DNA of 14,810 nt from JAHOYW01 sp964515915 (GCA_964515915.1 CAZEXM010000065.1:1-14810); one strand, 5' to 3'; positions 6,684 to 14,692 are shown, counted from the stretch's first letter. Notes: a model not told the origin generated them from the sequence alone. Program-made: numbers and translations.

Positions 6684-6770
6684 TGTGAATTTATTTTTAG
6701 TCTATTGATTTTTTTAAAATCAGAGGCATATTGATAAAACCATTAAACTACACACAAGGCAGGAAAAATT

Positions 6771-8915
6771 ATGAGCAGCTTCATCAGAAAACAGGCAATT
6801 GCCTCCATCGCGGCGGAATCAGTCGAAAAAGAACTGACAAGCAAGGGGACTGACATTACGGAACTTTATGGTGATGACGTACTCAGCCTCAGGATAATAA
6901 GAAAGTATCTGCCCGGTGATGTTTTTGAAAAACTGGAGATGACGGTAAAAGAGGGCGTGAACCTTGATCCGTCCATAGCCGATGATGTCGCCCAGGCCAT
7001 GAAAGAGTGGGCTTTAAGCAAAGGCGCCAGCCATTACACGCACTGGTTCCAGCCTTTGACCGGTTCCACCGCGGAAAAACATGATTCTTTTATCGAGGTG
7101 GACAGTGAAGAAGGCATTGTACTCAAGTTTTCAGGTAAAAATTTAATTGTCGGCGAGCCGGACGCGTCCAGTTTCCCGTCCGGGGGCCTGCGTTCAACCT
7201 TTGAAGCCCGCGGTTACACCGCCTGGGACCCTACCAGCCCGGCCTTTATCAAACGCGGCAAAAATGGAGCGACTCTCTGCATACCGACAGCGTTCTGTTC
7301 CTATACCGGCGAAGCTCTTGATAAAAAGACTCCGCTTTTACGTTCAATTCAGGCGATTAACATTCAAATCAACCGCCTTTTGAAATGTTTCGGTGAAAAA
7401 GACGCCGGGTATCCGGAAGTTACTCTCGGCGCGGAACAGGAATATTTCCTTATCGACAAACGCCTTTTCATGTGCCGTCCCGATTTAATTCAAACCGGGC
7501 GCACTTTGTTTGGCGCCACTCCCCCGAAACATCAACAGCTTAACGATCATTACTTCGGCGCGATTAAACCCAGGATTATTGCTTACATGGCGGAAGTCGA
7601 CCAGGAGCTCTGGAAACTCGGCATCCCCGCCAAAACCCGCCATAATGAAGTCGCCCCGGCGCAGTTTGAACTGGCGGCGATGTTTGAGAAACTCAATCTC
7701 GCGGTTGACCATAATATGCTTATCATGGAAATCCTGGAACAGGTCGCGGACCGCCACGGCCTCGTCTGCCTGCTGCATGAAAAACCTTTCGCCGGCATTA
7801 ACGGTTCCGGCAAACACAATAACTGGTCGATCGGCACTGACCGGATGAATTTGCTGAAACCGGGAAAAGACCCGCATCAAAACGCTATTTTCCTGACGAC
7901 GCTCTGCGCGATTATCCGGGCCATCGATAAATACGGTGATTTACTGCGGGTGAGCACCGCTTCCGCTGGCAACGACTGCCGCCTGGGCGGACATGAAGCC
8001 CCGCCGGCGATTATTTCTATTTTCCTCGGCGAACAACTTACCGACGTTATCGAGCAGATAGAAAAAGGCGGCGCGAAAACTTCAAAGCAGGGCGGCGAGC
8101 TGCTCATCGGCGTCGACGCCCTGCCGTCATTGCCCCGCGATACCACGGACCGCAACCGTACCAGTCCCTTTGCGTTTACCGGCAATAAATTCGAATTCCG
8201 CGCTCCCGGCTCAAATCAGTCCTGCGCGGGCTGTAATATCGTCCTTAATACCATCGTCGCGGAAGCTTTGGATGAAATTTCAACGAAACTGGAAAAATGC
8301 GGCAAAGATAAATTCAATGAAACCCTGCAGAAAATATTGCAGGAAATTATCAAAAAACATAAACGCATCATTTTCAATGGAGATAATTATTCCCCGGAAT
8401 GGCTCGAAGAAGCCCAAAAACGCGGCCTGCCGAACGCGGCGGACACCCCGGAAGCCCTGAAAGCTCTCCTCGCTGAAAAGAATATCAAGGTCCTGGAAAA
8501 ATATAAAGTCCTGTCCGCCGCGGAAATTCATTCCCGTTATGAAGTTTTCACCGAGGAATATAATACCCGGGTGCAAATTGAGGGGAAACTGACTTCAACT
8601 ATGACGCGCACCAGGATTATGCCTGTAGCTATTCGCCAACAACGCGAAATCGCTTCAAATATAGCCGAATTGAACTCGATAAAAGTTTTCGCCGGGATTG
8701 ACGCCCAGGCCGAACAGGTTGAACGGCTCGGTGATCTTATCACCTCGCTGGCGGACCGCAATGCGGATTTGGACGCCGCCGCGAAGGCGGAGGATACGAA
8801 GAGCATTATTTCCTGTATGGAGAGTTTGCGCGAAGTTGTTGATACGCTTGAAATACTTATCAACGATGAATATTGGCCGCTGCCTAAATATGGCGAAATG
8901 CTTTTCGTGTATTAA
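6771..8915 (+). CDS. glnN: Glutamine synthetase type III
   Basis: A 714-aa GSIII, which forms glutamine from glutamate, ammonia and ATP in the cytosol. The length (~700) and N-terminal signature separate it from types I and II: QPLTGSTAEKHDSF (94-107), then FPSGGLRSTFEARGYTAWDP (135-154). Active-site motifs include GAEQEYF (220-226), NEVAPAQFE (292-300), NGSGKHNNWS (344-353) and NRTSPFAFTGNKFEFRAPG (462-480). The helical C-terminus ends LPKYGEMLFVY. The start is preceded by GCAGG about 8 bases upstream. The 87-base upstream gap shows no clear promoter; TTGATT with TATTGA 18 bases downstream is weak. xerC follows after 18 bases. GSIII enzymes are not regulated by adenylylation as GSI-beta is. 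Confidence 0.97.
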   Translation: MSSFIRKQAIASIAAESVEKELTSKGTDITELYGDDVLSLRIIRKYLPGDVFEKLEMTVKEGVNLDPSIADDVAQAMKEWALSKGASHYTHWFQPLTGSTAEKHDSFIEVDSEEGIVLKFSGKNLIVGEPDASSFPSGGLRSTFEARGYTAWDPTSPAFIKRGKNGATLCIPTAFCSYTGEALDKKTPLLRSIQAINIQINRLLKCFGEKDAGYPEVTLGAEQEYFLIDKRLFMCRPDLIQTGRTLFGATPPKHQQLNDHYFGAIKPRIIAYMAEVDQELWKLGIPAKTRHNEVAPAQFELAAMFEKLNLAVDHNMLIMEILEQVADRHGLVCLLHEKPFAGINGSGKHNNWSIGTDRMNLLKPGKDPHQNAIFLTTLCAIIRAIDKYGDLLRVSTASAGNDCRLGGHEAPPAIISIFLGEQLTDVIEQIEKGGAKTSKQGGELLIGVDALPSLPRDTTDRNRTSPFAFTGNKFEFRAPGSNQSCAGCNIVLNTIVAEALDEISTKLEKCGKDKFNETLQKILQEIIKKHKRIIFNGDNYSPEWLEEAQKRGLPNAADTPEALKALLAEKNIKVLEKYKVLSAAEIHSRYEVFTEEYNTRVQIEGKLTSTMTRTRIMPVAIRQQREIASNIAELNSIKVFAGIDAQAEQVERLGDLITSLADRNADLDAAAKAEDTKSIISCMESLREVVDTLEILINDEYWPLPKYGEMLFVY

Positions 8916-8933
8916 TTTAAAAGGGTAGATGCG

Positions 8934-9872
8934 ATGAATGCGCTGACTGATTTTTTGCGCTACCTGACAAATGAACGTCAGGCAAGCAGTCATACCACCG
9001 ACAGTTATCAGCGCGACATCCGGCAGTTTGCGGAAATGATTCTTGGACGGCGCGAAAATCCCGACTGGCGAAGCGTCGGTCCTGATCATGCCCGCAAATT
9101 CGTCATTGCCCTGCAGAAGCGGCAGTTGGCGCGTAATTCCGTTTTGCGTAAAATCTCATCAATGCGTTCTTTTTTCCGTTTTATGCTGCGTGAGGAAATT
9201 GTCGATAAAAATCCCTTTATCGGCCTGGCTTCCATCAAAAAAGAGCAAAGCCTGCCGAAATTCATGAGCGTGAATGAAATCGACAGTTTAAGCGCGGTTC
9301 CCAAAATATATTGGGAGAAAGCCATTGAAGAAGGCACTGCCAAAGACGCTGATTCCGCGCATTTTGCTTCGGCGCGGGACACGGCTTTGATAGAAATGAT
9401 TTACAGCGGCGGCCTGCGTATCAGTGAAGCAACCGGCTTGAATCTGGAAAATGTCGATTTAATCAGCGACCTGATGAAAGTAAAAGGAAAAGGCAAAAAG
9501 GAGCGGCTTTGCGCGCTTGGAGCACCGGCCGCCAAAGCCCTGCGGCATTACCTGAAAATGCGCGGTTTACGTTCGGAAGACGAGCGTCCTGGCGCGCCAT
9601 TGTTTGTGAACCGTTTTGGAACGCGTTTAACGCCCAGGTCATTCCAGCGCAATCTCAAAAATTATTTAATTTTTGCCGGTTTACCGCCGGATTTAACTCC
9701 GCATAAATTACGTCATTCATTCGCGACGCATTTATTAGACGCGGGAGCGGACTTGCGTGCCGTGCAGGAAATGCTGGGACACAAAAATCTCAGCACTACT
9801 CAGATTTACACTCATGTTACCACTGAAAAAATGAAGAATATCTACAAAAAAGCGCATCCCAGAGCAAAATAG
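8934..9872 (+). CDS. xerC: Site-specific tyrosine recombinase XerC/XerD type
   Basis: A 312-aa housekeeping recombinase that, in a XerC/XerD pair, resolves chromosome dimers at dif. Residues 1-90 form the SAM-like core-binding domain and ~110-305 the catalytic domain. The full catalytic set is visible: R162 in GGLRISE, probably K186, H257 and R260 in HKLRH, H283 in LGHKN, and Y292 in IYTHV. Residues ~121-147 are a charged insertion before the first catalytic arginine, making the protein slightly longer than the usual ~300. The SD AAAGGG lies about 9 bases upstream. It follows glnN by 18 bases, so probably shares its transcript. XerC versus XerD cannot be settled from one protein. Confidence 0.88.
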   Translation: MNALTDFLRYLTNERQASSHTTDSYQRDIRQFAEMILGRRENPDWRSVGPDHARKFVIALQKRQLARNSVLRKISSMRSFFRFMLREEIVDKNPFIGLASIKKEQSLPKFMSVNEIDSLSAVPKIYWEKAIEEGTAKDADSAHFASARDTALIEMIYSGGLRISEATGLNLENVDLISDLMKVKGKGKKERLCALGAPAAKALRHYLKMRGLRSEDERPGAPLFVNRFGTRLTPRSFQRNLKNYLIFAGLPPDLTPHKLRHSFATHLLDAGADLRAVQEMLGHKNLSTTQIYTHVTTEKMKNIYKKAHPRAK

Positions 9873-9910
9873 GCGAACGTCGATTTCGTCTAAATACATC
9901 CCCGTCAAAG

Positions 9911-11023
9911 TTAAAAAGTTTTTCGCATCCGGCCGCAATAATAGCGAACATTGTCCCATTTTGCTCCAGGGGGAATCCGGTGATCGGGACAGGGGATGAA
10001 ACCGCCGAGCTCAATCAGCGGCTTCAGCCTTTCTATCTCAGCATCAACTGCCGCGAAATCCTCAGCGAAAACATTTTTGTTCATGCCGCCGACTCCCAGC
10101 AATTTTTTGCCGTATTGTTCGCGCCAGGGAGCAATACTGGCGTTCCAGGTTCCAACTTCTATGGGGAACATAGTGTTGACGCCGTTGTTTATCCAAGTCG
10201 GGATAAGCGCATCTATCATACCGTCGCAATCCAGGGAAATTATATTTACACCGTGTTTTTTCAGCAAGTTCGTAATACCTTTATAATGAGGGCCGCATTT
10301 TTCGTCAAACACCGACGGTATCACCAGCGGCCCGTTTTTGAAACATATATCCTCCCAGAAAAGGCCGTAATCAAATTTTATTCCTGTCTGCAGGGCGGTT
10401 TCCAGGCATTTACAGGTGAGATTTGCGGAAGTGTTGATGATTTCATCATACAGCCCCGGGTCATCGGCCCAGAGATAGCTGACTCCCGTAACCCCGAGCC
10501 AGTTACGGATTGTGCCGATTATGCTCCCGCAGAAAATTCCAAGCGGTTCCCGCCGCTCATTCTGTTCGCTTTTCAATTTTTCCAAAGCCGCAAAATCTAT
10601 TCTGTCTTTGGAAAACTGCAGGCGCGGCAGGAAATGTTCCTCCCAGGATTTTCTGTCCTTGAGCAAATGATCCACCTCCGCCGGAATTGAACCGGCGTCG
10701 GGCATCTGCAAAACTATTACGCCCACATTATTCCTGATTTTTTTTGAACCGTCCGGCAACTCTTCGACTACTTCCGCCTCAAACGCCGGATTAAGTCCGG
10801 TATTTCCACTGAAACAACTGCCCCAGCCGAAGTCAAAGCCGAGTCTTTTCATCGCTTCCGGGGGCGGATTGCCGCCGCTGCGGCCTTTGGCTTCATCCTC
10901 GCTTATATGACCTTCTTTGACCCATTTTTCAAGCGTTTCATTCCAAAGCCCGAAATGAACTACAGGCATGCGATCATAGTTTTCATAGTTCATGATTGCG
11001 TGGACACGTTGACGATTATTCAT
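9911..11023 (-). CDS. Uroporphyrinogen decarboxylase-superfamily protein, substrate unknown
   Basis: A 370-aa protein of the UroD/MtaA fold, the superfamily of HemE and the cobamide-dependent methyltransferases. It opens NNRQRVHAIMNYENYDRMPV and ends with HRIPPGAKWDNVRYY (348-362), both typical of UroD-like proteins. The HemE arginine-rich RQAGR motif is absent, so it is not the haem enzyme. DCDG (265-268) and C345 in IPCPDH lie where methyltransferase members carry zinc ligands, but the fit is not exact. No corrinoid protein gene is adjacent. AGGA lies about 8 bases upstream of the ATG. The divergent AraC gene is the likely regulator. I infer a role in catabolism of a methylated or aromatic compound, weakly supported. 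Confidence 0.82.
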   Translation of the reverse strand: MNNRQRVHAIMNYENYDRMPVVHFGLWNETLEKWVKEGHISEDEAKGRSGGNPPPEAMKRLGFDFGWGSCFSGNTGLNPAFEAEVVEELPDGSKKIRNNVGVIVLQMPDAGSIPAEVDHLLKDRKSWEEHFLPRLQFSKDRIDFAALEKLKSEQNERREPLGIFCGSIIGTIRNWLGVTGVSYLWADDPGLYDEIINTSANLTCKCLETALQTGIKFDYGLFWEDICFKNGPLVIPSVFDEKCGPHYKGITNLLKKHGVNIISLDCDGMIDALIPTWINNGVNTMFPIEVGTWNASIAPWREQYGKKLLGVGGMNKNVFAEDFAAVDAEIERLKPLIELGGFIPCPDHRIPPGAKWDNVRYYCGRMRKTF

Positions 11024-11108
11024 ATTAATATTCCTGTATGGATTTGTGTTTTATTTCTAAAATATACACTTTTTTTTCAAATAGTACATGGCTATAAATG
11101 GTTAAAGC

Positions 11109-11957
11109 ATGTATAATAATAAGATGAAATCAAAAAGATTAAAAATAATAACACCGAACGAAACCTGCCCGGATATTCATTTTTCCAATTATATCCGGGT
11201 CTTTCCCGGAATGAGTTGGGGACCGCGCACGATACCTGATTTCGAACTTATTTTACTCGTGGCCGGAGAATTCAGCTATGTGCGCTGCGACAATAGTGAA
11301 AAAACAGAACTCAACGAAGGCGAAGTGATTTGCATACCGCCGGGTGAACTTCATGTATTAAAATGTGAATATACTTCCGCACCGCATTCAGTAATAGCAT
11401 GTATTCATCTGGAATTACATGACGAAGGCTCCTTCTTGTTCGGCGACTACACTTTATCGCCCATGCCGCCGCTTGTAAGCGATACCAAAGGAGACACCGC
11501 GATACATGAGCTTTTCCGGAATTGCCGCAACACTTTTGACGGTTTCGGAAAATACCGGCGGGAGCTTCTTTCATCCATGGCAAAAGAGCTGTGGCTGCGG
11601 CTCGCTGAATATTGGGAGGACGGAAGCGATAAAAGAATATCGCCCCGGATGCGGCAAATGACCTTGTTTATTCAGAAAAACATTGACAAATCGCCGACCC
11701 GCCGCGATCTGGCAAAAAAATTCAGCATTACCCCGGAGCATGTCAACGCTTTGTTCAGGAAAGAGCTGGGAACAAGTCCCGCTAAATTTCTGCGGAGAAT
11801 AAAAATATATCAGGCCTGTCGTTTTCTGCGCGAAGACGGCCTGAGCATCAAAGAAACCGCCGACCGCATGGGATTTTACGATGAATTCCATTTCTCAAAG
11901 GCTTTCAAGAAAGTCATGGGCGCGTCCCCGTCCAAATTCAAAGGCAAATCAAGCTGA
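11109..11957 (+). CDS. AraC-family transcriptional regulator
   Basis: A 282-aa regulator. Residues ~20-105 form a cupin-type ligand-binding domain with the usual GEVICIPPGELHVL segment, and ~180-280 form the AraC DNA-binding domain with two HTHs: RRDLAKKFSITPEHVNALFR (198-217) and SIKETADRMGFYDEFHFSKA (246-265), followed by GASPSKFK. It is divergent from the UroD-like gene across an 85-base gap, the usual layout for a regulator and its target. The start is uncertain: neither ATG at 11109 nor ATG at 11124 has a Shine-Dalgarno, and a perfect TATAAT lies at 11112-11117. The shorter, possibly leaderless start at 11124 would give 277 aa. The effector is unknown. Confidence 0.9.
   Translation: MYNNKMKSKRLKIITPNETCPDIHFSNYIRVFPGMSWGPRTIPDFELILLVAGEFSYVRCDNSEKTELNEGEVICIPPGELHVLKCEYTSAPHSVIACIHLELHDEGSFLFGDYTLSPMPPLVSDTKGDTAIHELFRNCRNTFDGFGKYRRELLSSMAKELWLRLAEYWEDGSDKRISPRMRQMTLFIQKNIDKSPTRRDLAKKFSITPEHVNALFRKELGTSPAKFLRRIKIYQACRFLREDGLSIKETADRMGFYDEFHFSKAFKKVMGASPSKFKGKSS
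11112..11117 (+). promoter_or_regulatory. Possible -10 box overlapping the annotated AraC start
   Basis: TATAAT lies three bases inside the longest AraC reading frame. Transcription from it would begin at about 11124, exactly at the second ATG. The -35 region (TGGCTA at 11089-11094) is poor. If real, the message is leaderless and the protein starts at 11124. Confidence 0.3.
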
Positions 11958-12066
11958 AAAAGCACAAAAAAACTGATAAAACTTGTTCCAGTCGTTTCAG
12001 GGCTTATATTCGTAGGAGTTTTTTTGTATAAAAACTTAAATATCAACTAAAAAAAGATCGTTTATT

Positions 12067-12333
12067 ATGGGTATTTTTGAAGCAACCATGTTAGTTTGTT
12101 TCGGGGCCGGCTGGCCGCTGGCAATCTACAAGACTTACAAGAGCAAAAATCCGGCCGGTAAAAGTCTGCCGTTTTTATATTTAGTGTTCATCGGCTATGC
12201 CAGCGGCATCTGCCATAAATTTTTTGTGGCCTATAATTGGGTTATATTTTTGTATATCGCCAACTTGCTGATGGTCGGGGCGGATATAGTTCTGACCAAA
12301 TACTACCTTTACAAGAAGCAAAAATCTACATAA
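12067..12333 (+). CDS. Small three-helix membrane protein, PQ-loop / SemiSWEET-like
   Basis: An 88-aa hydrophobic protein with three predicted membrane helices (~5-22, ~34-52, ~57-78). The segment GWPLAIYKTYKSKNPAGKSLPFLY resembles the PQ-loop pattern in SemiSWEET half-transporters (helix ending in Pro, then basic Lys/Ser-Gly loop), with Trp-Pro in place of Pro-Gln. SemiSWEETs dimerise to carry sugars; the substrate here is unknown. It lies 109 bases after the AraC gene on the same strand and overlaps the 3' end of kdsD by 8 bases tail to tail. The ribosome binding site is weak (A/T-rich, no clear GGAG). Membrane protein certain, PQ-loop membership likely, function open. Confidence 0.7.
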   Translation: MGIFEATMLVCFGAGWPLAIYKTYKSKNPAGKSLPFLYLVFIGYASGICHKFFVAYNWVIFLYIANLLMVGADIVLTKYYLYKKQKST

Positions 12334-13300
12334 GTTTCAAGCCGGGCAAATCCTGGACATCAATCAGGCCGACTACTTTTTCGTTTTTGTCTACAACGAC
12401 GATGTCGTTGATGTGACGGTCTTCCACCAGTTTCAGCGCTTCAGCGGCAAGAGATTCCGCTCTTACTGAAACAGGATTGAGAGTCATTGCGCTGCCTATT
12501 TTTCTGGACAGGATATTGATGTCTTTTTCCGCGTGGCGGCGGAAATCCCCATCGGTAAAGATACCCGCTAAGTGTTGTTCTTCGTTGACGATGACTGCCG
12601 CCCCGCAACGTGCTTTAGTCATTTTCAATAATGCGTCCTTCACCGTCGTTTCCGGCGAAACAAGCACGAGATTGTTTCCTGAGCGCATAATGTCGCCGAT
12701 GAGCATAGTCACCGCCCGCCCGATGGCCCCGCCCGGATGGAGGCGCCCGTAATCTTCTTTGGTAAAACCGTAATTATCCAGCAAGACCAGGGCCAGGGCA
12801 TCGCCCAGGGCCAGTAAAGCGGTAGTCGTTGTTGTGGGTGCCAGGTTAAACGGGCAGGCTTCTTCGCCTACGGTCATCGGCATGGTGAAATCGGACAGTT
12901 TCGCCAAAGAGGATCCGGGATACCCGGTAATGGCGAAAATCTGCGTTCCCAGACGTTTCGCCGGGGTTAGAATAGATAAAAGCTCCTCGGTTTCACCGCT
13001 GTAGCTGAGCGCCAGGATCAAATCCTTGTTCTGCATGATCCCGAGGTCTCCGTGTAAAGCTTCAACCGGATGCATGAAAACAGCCGGCGAGCCGACACTG
13101 GAAAGAGTCGCGGCAATTTTCTGGCCGATATAACCGCTTTTGCCGATGCCCGTAAGGATAAGTTTGCCGCCGTTTCTAACGGTTAAGGCACATTTTTCAA
13201 CGAGGGTTTCAAACTTGTCGTCGAGGCCGTCGCGGACAGCCTGCAAACCTTTTATTTCAACATCAATTACTCCTCTGGCTCTTTTGATAAATGAACTCAT
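12326..13300 (-). CDS. kdsD: Arabinose-5-phosphate isomerase, KpsF/GutQ family
   Basis: A 324-aa SIS-plus-two-CBS protein. It converts D-ribulose 5-phosphate to D-arabinose 5-phosphate, the first step to Kdo for lipopolysaccharide. The SIS domain (~35-170) has GIGKSGYIG (51-59) and SGETEE (101-106). CBS domains lie at ~203-260 and ~268-322. K54, H83 (ALHGD), E106 and H188 (LHPGG) line up at a constant offset of 5 with the four residues I recall as catalytic in E. coli KdsD (K59, H88, E111, H193). AGGGG lies 8 bases upstream of the ATG, and the leader can form competing stems. It suggests an outer membrane with LPS. A GutQ-like paralogue role cannot be excluded. Confidence 0.93.
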   Translation of the reverse strand: MSSFIKRARGVIDVEIKGLQAVRDGLDDKFETLVEKCALTVRNGGKLILTGIGKSGYIGQKIAATLSSVGSPAVFMHPVEALHGDLGIMQNKDLILALSYSGETEELLSILTPAKRLGTQIFAITGYPGSSLAKLSDFTMPMTVGEEACPFNLAPTTTTTALLALGDALALVLLDNYGFTKEDYGRLHPGGAIGRAVTMLIGDIMRSGNNLVLVSPETTVKDALLKMTKARCGAAVIVNEEQHLAGIFTDGDFRRHAEKDINILSRKIGSAMTLNPVSVRAESLAAEALKLVEDRHINDIVVVDKNEKVVGLIDVQDLPGLKLM

Positions 13301-13308
13301 TTTTTTTG

Positions 13309-13346
13309 CCCCTGTAAGTTTTGAATCAAAGTGGGGTTAATTCCCC
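13309..13346 (-). promoter_or_regulatory. kdsD leader with competing GGGG/CCCC pairings over the SD
   Basis: On the minus strand the order is GGGG (13346-13343), AATTAA, CCCC (13336-13333), 20 bases, then the SD GGGG (13312-13309). CCCC can pair with either GGGG run, exposing or hiding the ribosome binding site. A second small stem GATGC/GCATC lies directly upstream. Regulation is an inference from base pairing alone. Confidence 0.35.
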
Positions 13347-13399
13347 GATGCCTGCATCATTTCACGCTCATTGCCTTTTATCTTTCTTTTTTTTTTCCA

Positions 13400-13440
13400 T
13401 TCGATGTTCGATGTTGAACGTTCGATGTTCGATGTTCATC
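13400..13440. repeat. Heptamer tandem repeat TTCGATG
   Basis: Five consecutive seven-base units from 13400 to 13434: TTCGATG, TTCGATG, TTGAACG, TTCGATG, TTCGATG, then a truncated TTCATC. The array sits between the hisG stop (6 bases away) and the kdsD leader. A T-rich run at 13386-13397 flanks it. It resembles the short tandemly repeated heptamers dispersed in some bacterial genomes. It is too short and lacks spacers, so it is not CRISPR. Confidence 0.85.
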
Positions 13441-13446
13441 TACTTT

Positions 13447-14295
13447 TTACAAGCGGCATGAACGCAAATCAGTAACTATAATACCGCGAGCGCCGATTTT
13501 GTGCAACTCGTCCATTATATAATTGCTTTCCTTGTGTTTTATCATTGCTTTGACGGCAACCCAGCCGGGATTGCTCAAAGGTGAAATCGTCGGAGATTCT
13601 ATTCCCGGGGTAAGCCTGCAGGCTTCGTCGCGTTTGTCCAGGGGAATGTCGTACTCGACCATCGCGTATCTGCGGGCGACCAGAATGCCGCGTAAACGCC
13701 CGAGTAAACGGCTCACTTCCGGGGTTTTGGCAATTTCATCATTACGGGCAATTAAAATTGCTTCGGACCGCATCAGGGATTCTCCGACAAGTTTCAGGCC
13801 GGCTTCCCTGAGGGTGCGGCCGGATTCAACTACGTCGGCTATAAGGTCCGCCACGCCAAGCCGGATAGAAATTTCCACAGCGCCGTCAAGGCGGACGATT
13901 TCTGCTGATACGCCGCGTTTTTCCAAATCGAGACGAACTATTTCCGGATATGACGTAGCGATTCTCAAACCGTCAAATTTATCGGGTTCAAGGCCTGAAT
14001 CTTCAGGCGCCGCATAGCGGAAAGCGGAATTTCCGAAGTTAAGTGCCAGAATTTCCGTTACCTCCGCCTTGCTGTCAATCGCCAGGTCGCGCCCGGTGAT
14101 ACCCGTATCGAGTATGCCTTTGCCGACGTAAACGGCGATATCTCTTGGCCGCAGGAAAATAAAATCAATATTATTTTCTTCATCCCTGACGATTAATTCA
14201 CGGCTGGAACGCGAACATTTATAACCCGCTTCCTCAAGCAGCGCCACGGCTTTTTCCGATAACGCGCCTTTATTTGGAATTGCTATTTGCAGCAT
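13447..14295 (-). CDS. hisG: ATP phosphoribosyltransferase, long form
   Basis: A 282-aa HisG, catalysing the first step of histidine synthesis (ATP plus PRPP to phosphoribosyl-ATP). The opening LQIAIPNKGALSEKA and the PRPP-binding segment VADLIADVVESGRTLREAGL (residues ~153-172) are typical. The length and C-terminal ACT-like domain (~210-282, with LTPGIESPTISPL) mark the long, hexameric form that binds histidine for feedback inhibition and does not need HisZ. A strong AAGGAG lies 6-11 bases upstream and overlaps the hisE stop, so translation is probably coupled to hisE. No other his genes besides hisE are in the window. Confidence 0.96.
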   Translation of the reverse strand: MLQIAIPNKGALSEKAVALLEEAGYKCSRSSRELIVRDEENNIDFIFLRPRDIAVYVGKGILDTGITGRDLAIDSKAEVTEILALNFGNSAFRYAAPEDSGLEPDKFDGLRIATSYPEIVRLDLEKRGVSAEIVRLDGAVEISIRLGVADLIADVVESGRTLREAGLKLVGESLMRSEAILIARNDEIAKTPEVSRLLGRLRGILVARRYAMVEYDIPLDKRDEACRLTPGIESPTISPLSNPGWVAVKAMIKHKESNYIMDELHKIGARGIIVTDLRSCRL

Positions 14296-14305
14296 TATTT
14301 ACTCC

Positions 14306-14569
14306 TTACAAATATTTATAGACATCTTCAAGTTCCAGATCATTAGCTATCATCATAACTTGCAAATGATAAAGCAGTTGAGATATTTCTTCCGCGGCAT
14401 TTTCTTTGGCTTCGTGTTCGGATGCCATCCAGACCTCGGCGGCTTCCTCGACTATTTTTTTGCCGATAAAATGCTTGCCCCGGTTAAACTCTTTAACTGT
14501 CCCGGAATTCACATCCTGAGCGGCTATTTTTGCTTTGAGCTCAACGAAAAGCTCTTCAAATTTTTTCAT
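14306..14569 (-). CDS. hisE: Phosphoribosyl-ATP pyrophosphatase
   Basis: An 87-aa all-helical HisE of the MazG-like fold, which hydrolyses phosphoribosyl-ATP to phosphoribosyl-AMP, the second step of histidine synthesis. The signature is KKIVEEAAEVWMA (37-49) with the metal-binding acidic residues, followed by EEISQLLYHLQVMM. It is a stand-alone HisE, not a HisI-HisE fusion, so HisI must be encoded elsewhere. AGGA lies about 12 bases upstream of the ATG, and hisG follows after a 10-base gap. A candidate promoter lies about 40-65 bases upstream. This is the first gene of a two-gene unit using the product of HisG immediately. Confidence 0.95.
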   Translation of the reverse strand: MKKFEELFVELKAKIAAQDVNSGTVKEFNRGKHFIGKKIVEEAAEVWMASEHEAKENAAEEISQLLYHLQVMMIANDLELEDVYKYL

Positions 14570-14607
14570 CAGTCAAATTCCTGTTTATCATCTACTGAAA
14601 GTAATTT

Positions 14608-14635
14608 AATATATTGCCTCAGCACAAAAAAACAA
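14608..14635 (-). promoter_or_regulatory. Candidate promoter of hisE-hisG
   Basis: On the minus strand TTGTTT (14635-14630) and TATATT (14613-14608) are separated by 16 bases. The predicted start near 14601 gives a leader of about 32 bases. The -35 is only half consensus. No his leader peptide or attenuator is visible between it and hisE. Confidence 0.4.
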
Positions 14636-14692
14636 GGGTAAACTTTGAACATTATACTTGCATCTTTTTATTTTCCGCATTATTCTATTTAA

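Noticed and set aside
6707..6721. GATTTT-TTT-AAAATC as a terminator after the pseudouridine synthase gene
   Set aside because: The stem is short and almost all A/T, and no T-run follows it.
9980..10690. 236-aa open frame on the plus strand opposite the UroD-like gene
   Set aside because: It is antisense to a gene with clear family motifs, has no recognisable domain and no credible ribosome binding site.
9911..11023. HemE, true uroporphyrinogen decarboxylase
   Set aside because: The N-terminal RQAGR-type motif is missing and no haem genes are nearby.
13400..13440. CRISPR-like array
   Set aside because: Units are seven bases and contiguous, without spacers or cas genes.
13523..14017. 164-aa plus-strand frame opposite hisG
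   Set aside because: Composition is Ser/Arg-rich as expected from a shadow frame, and hisG is certain.
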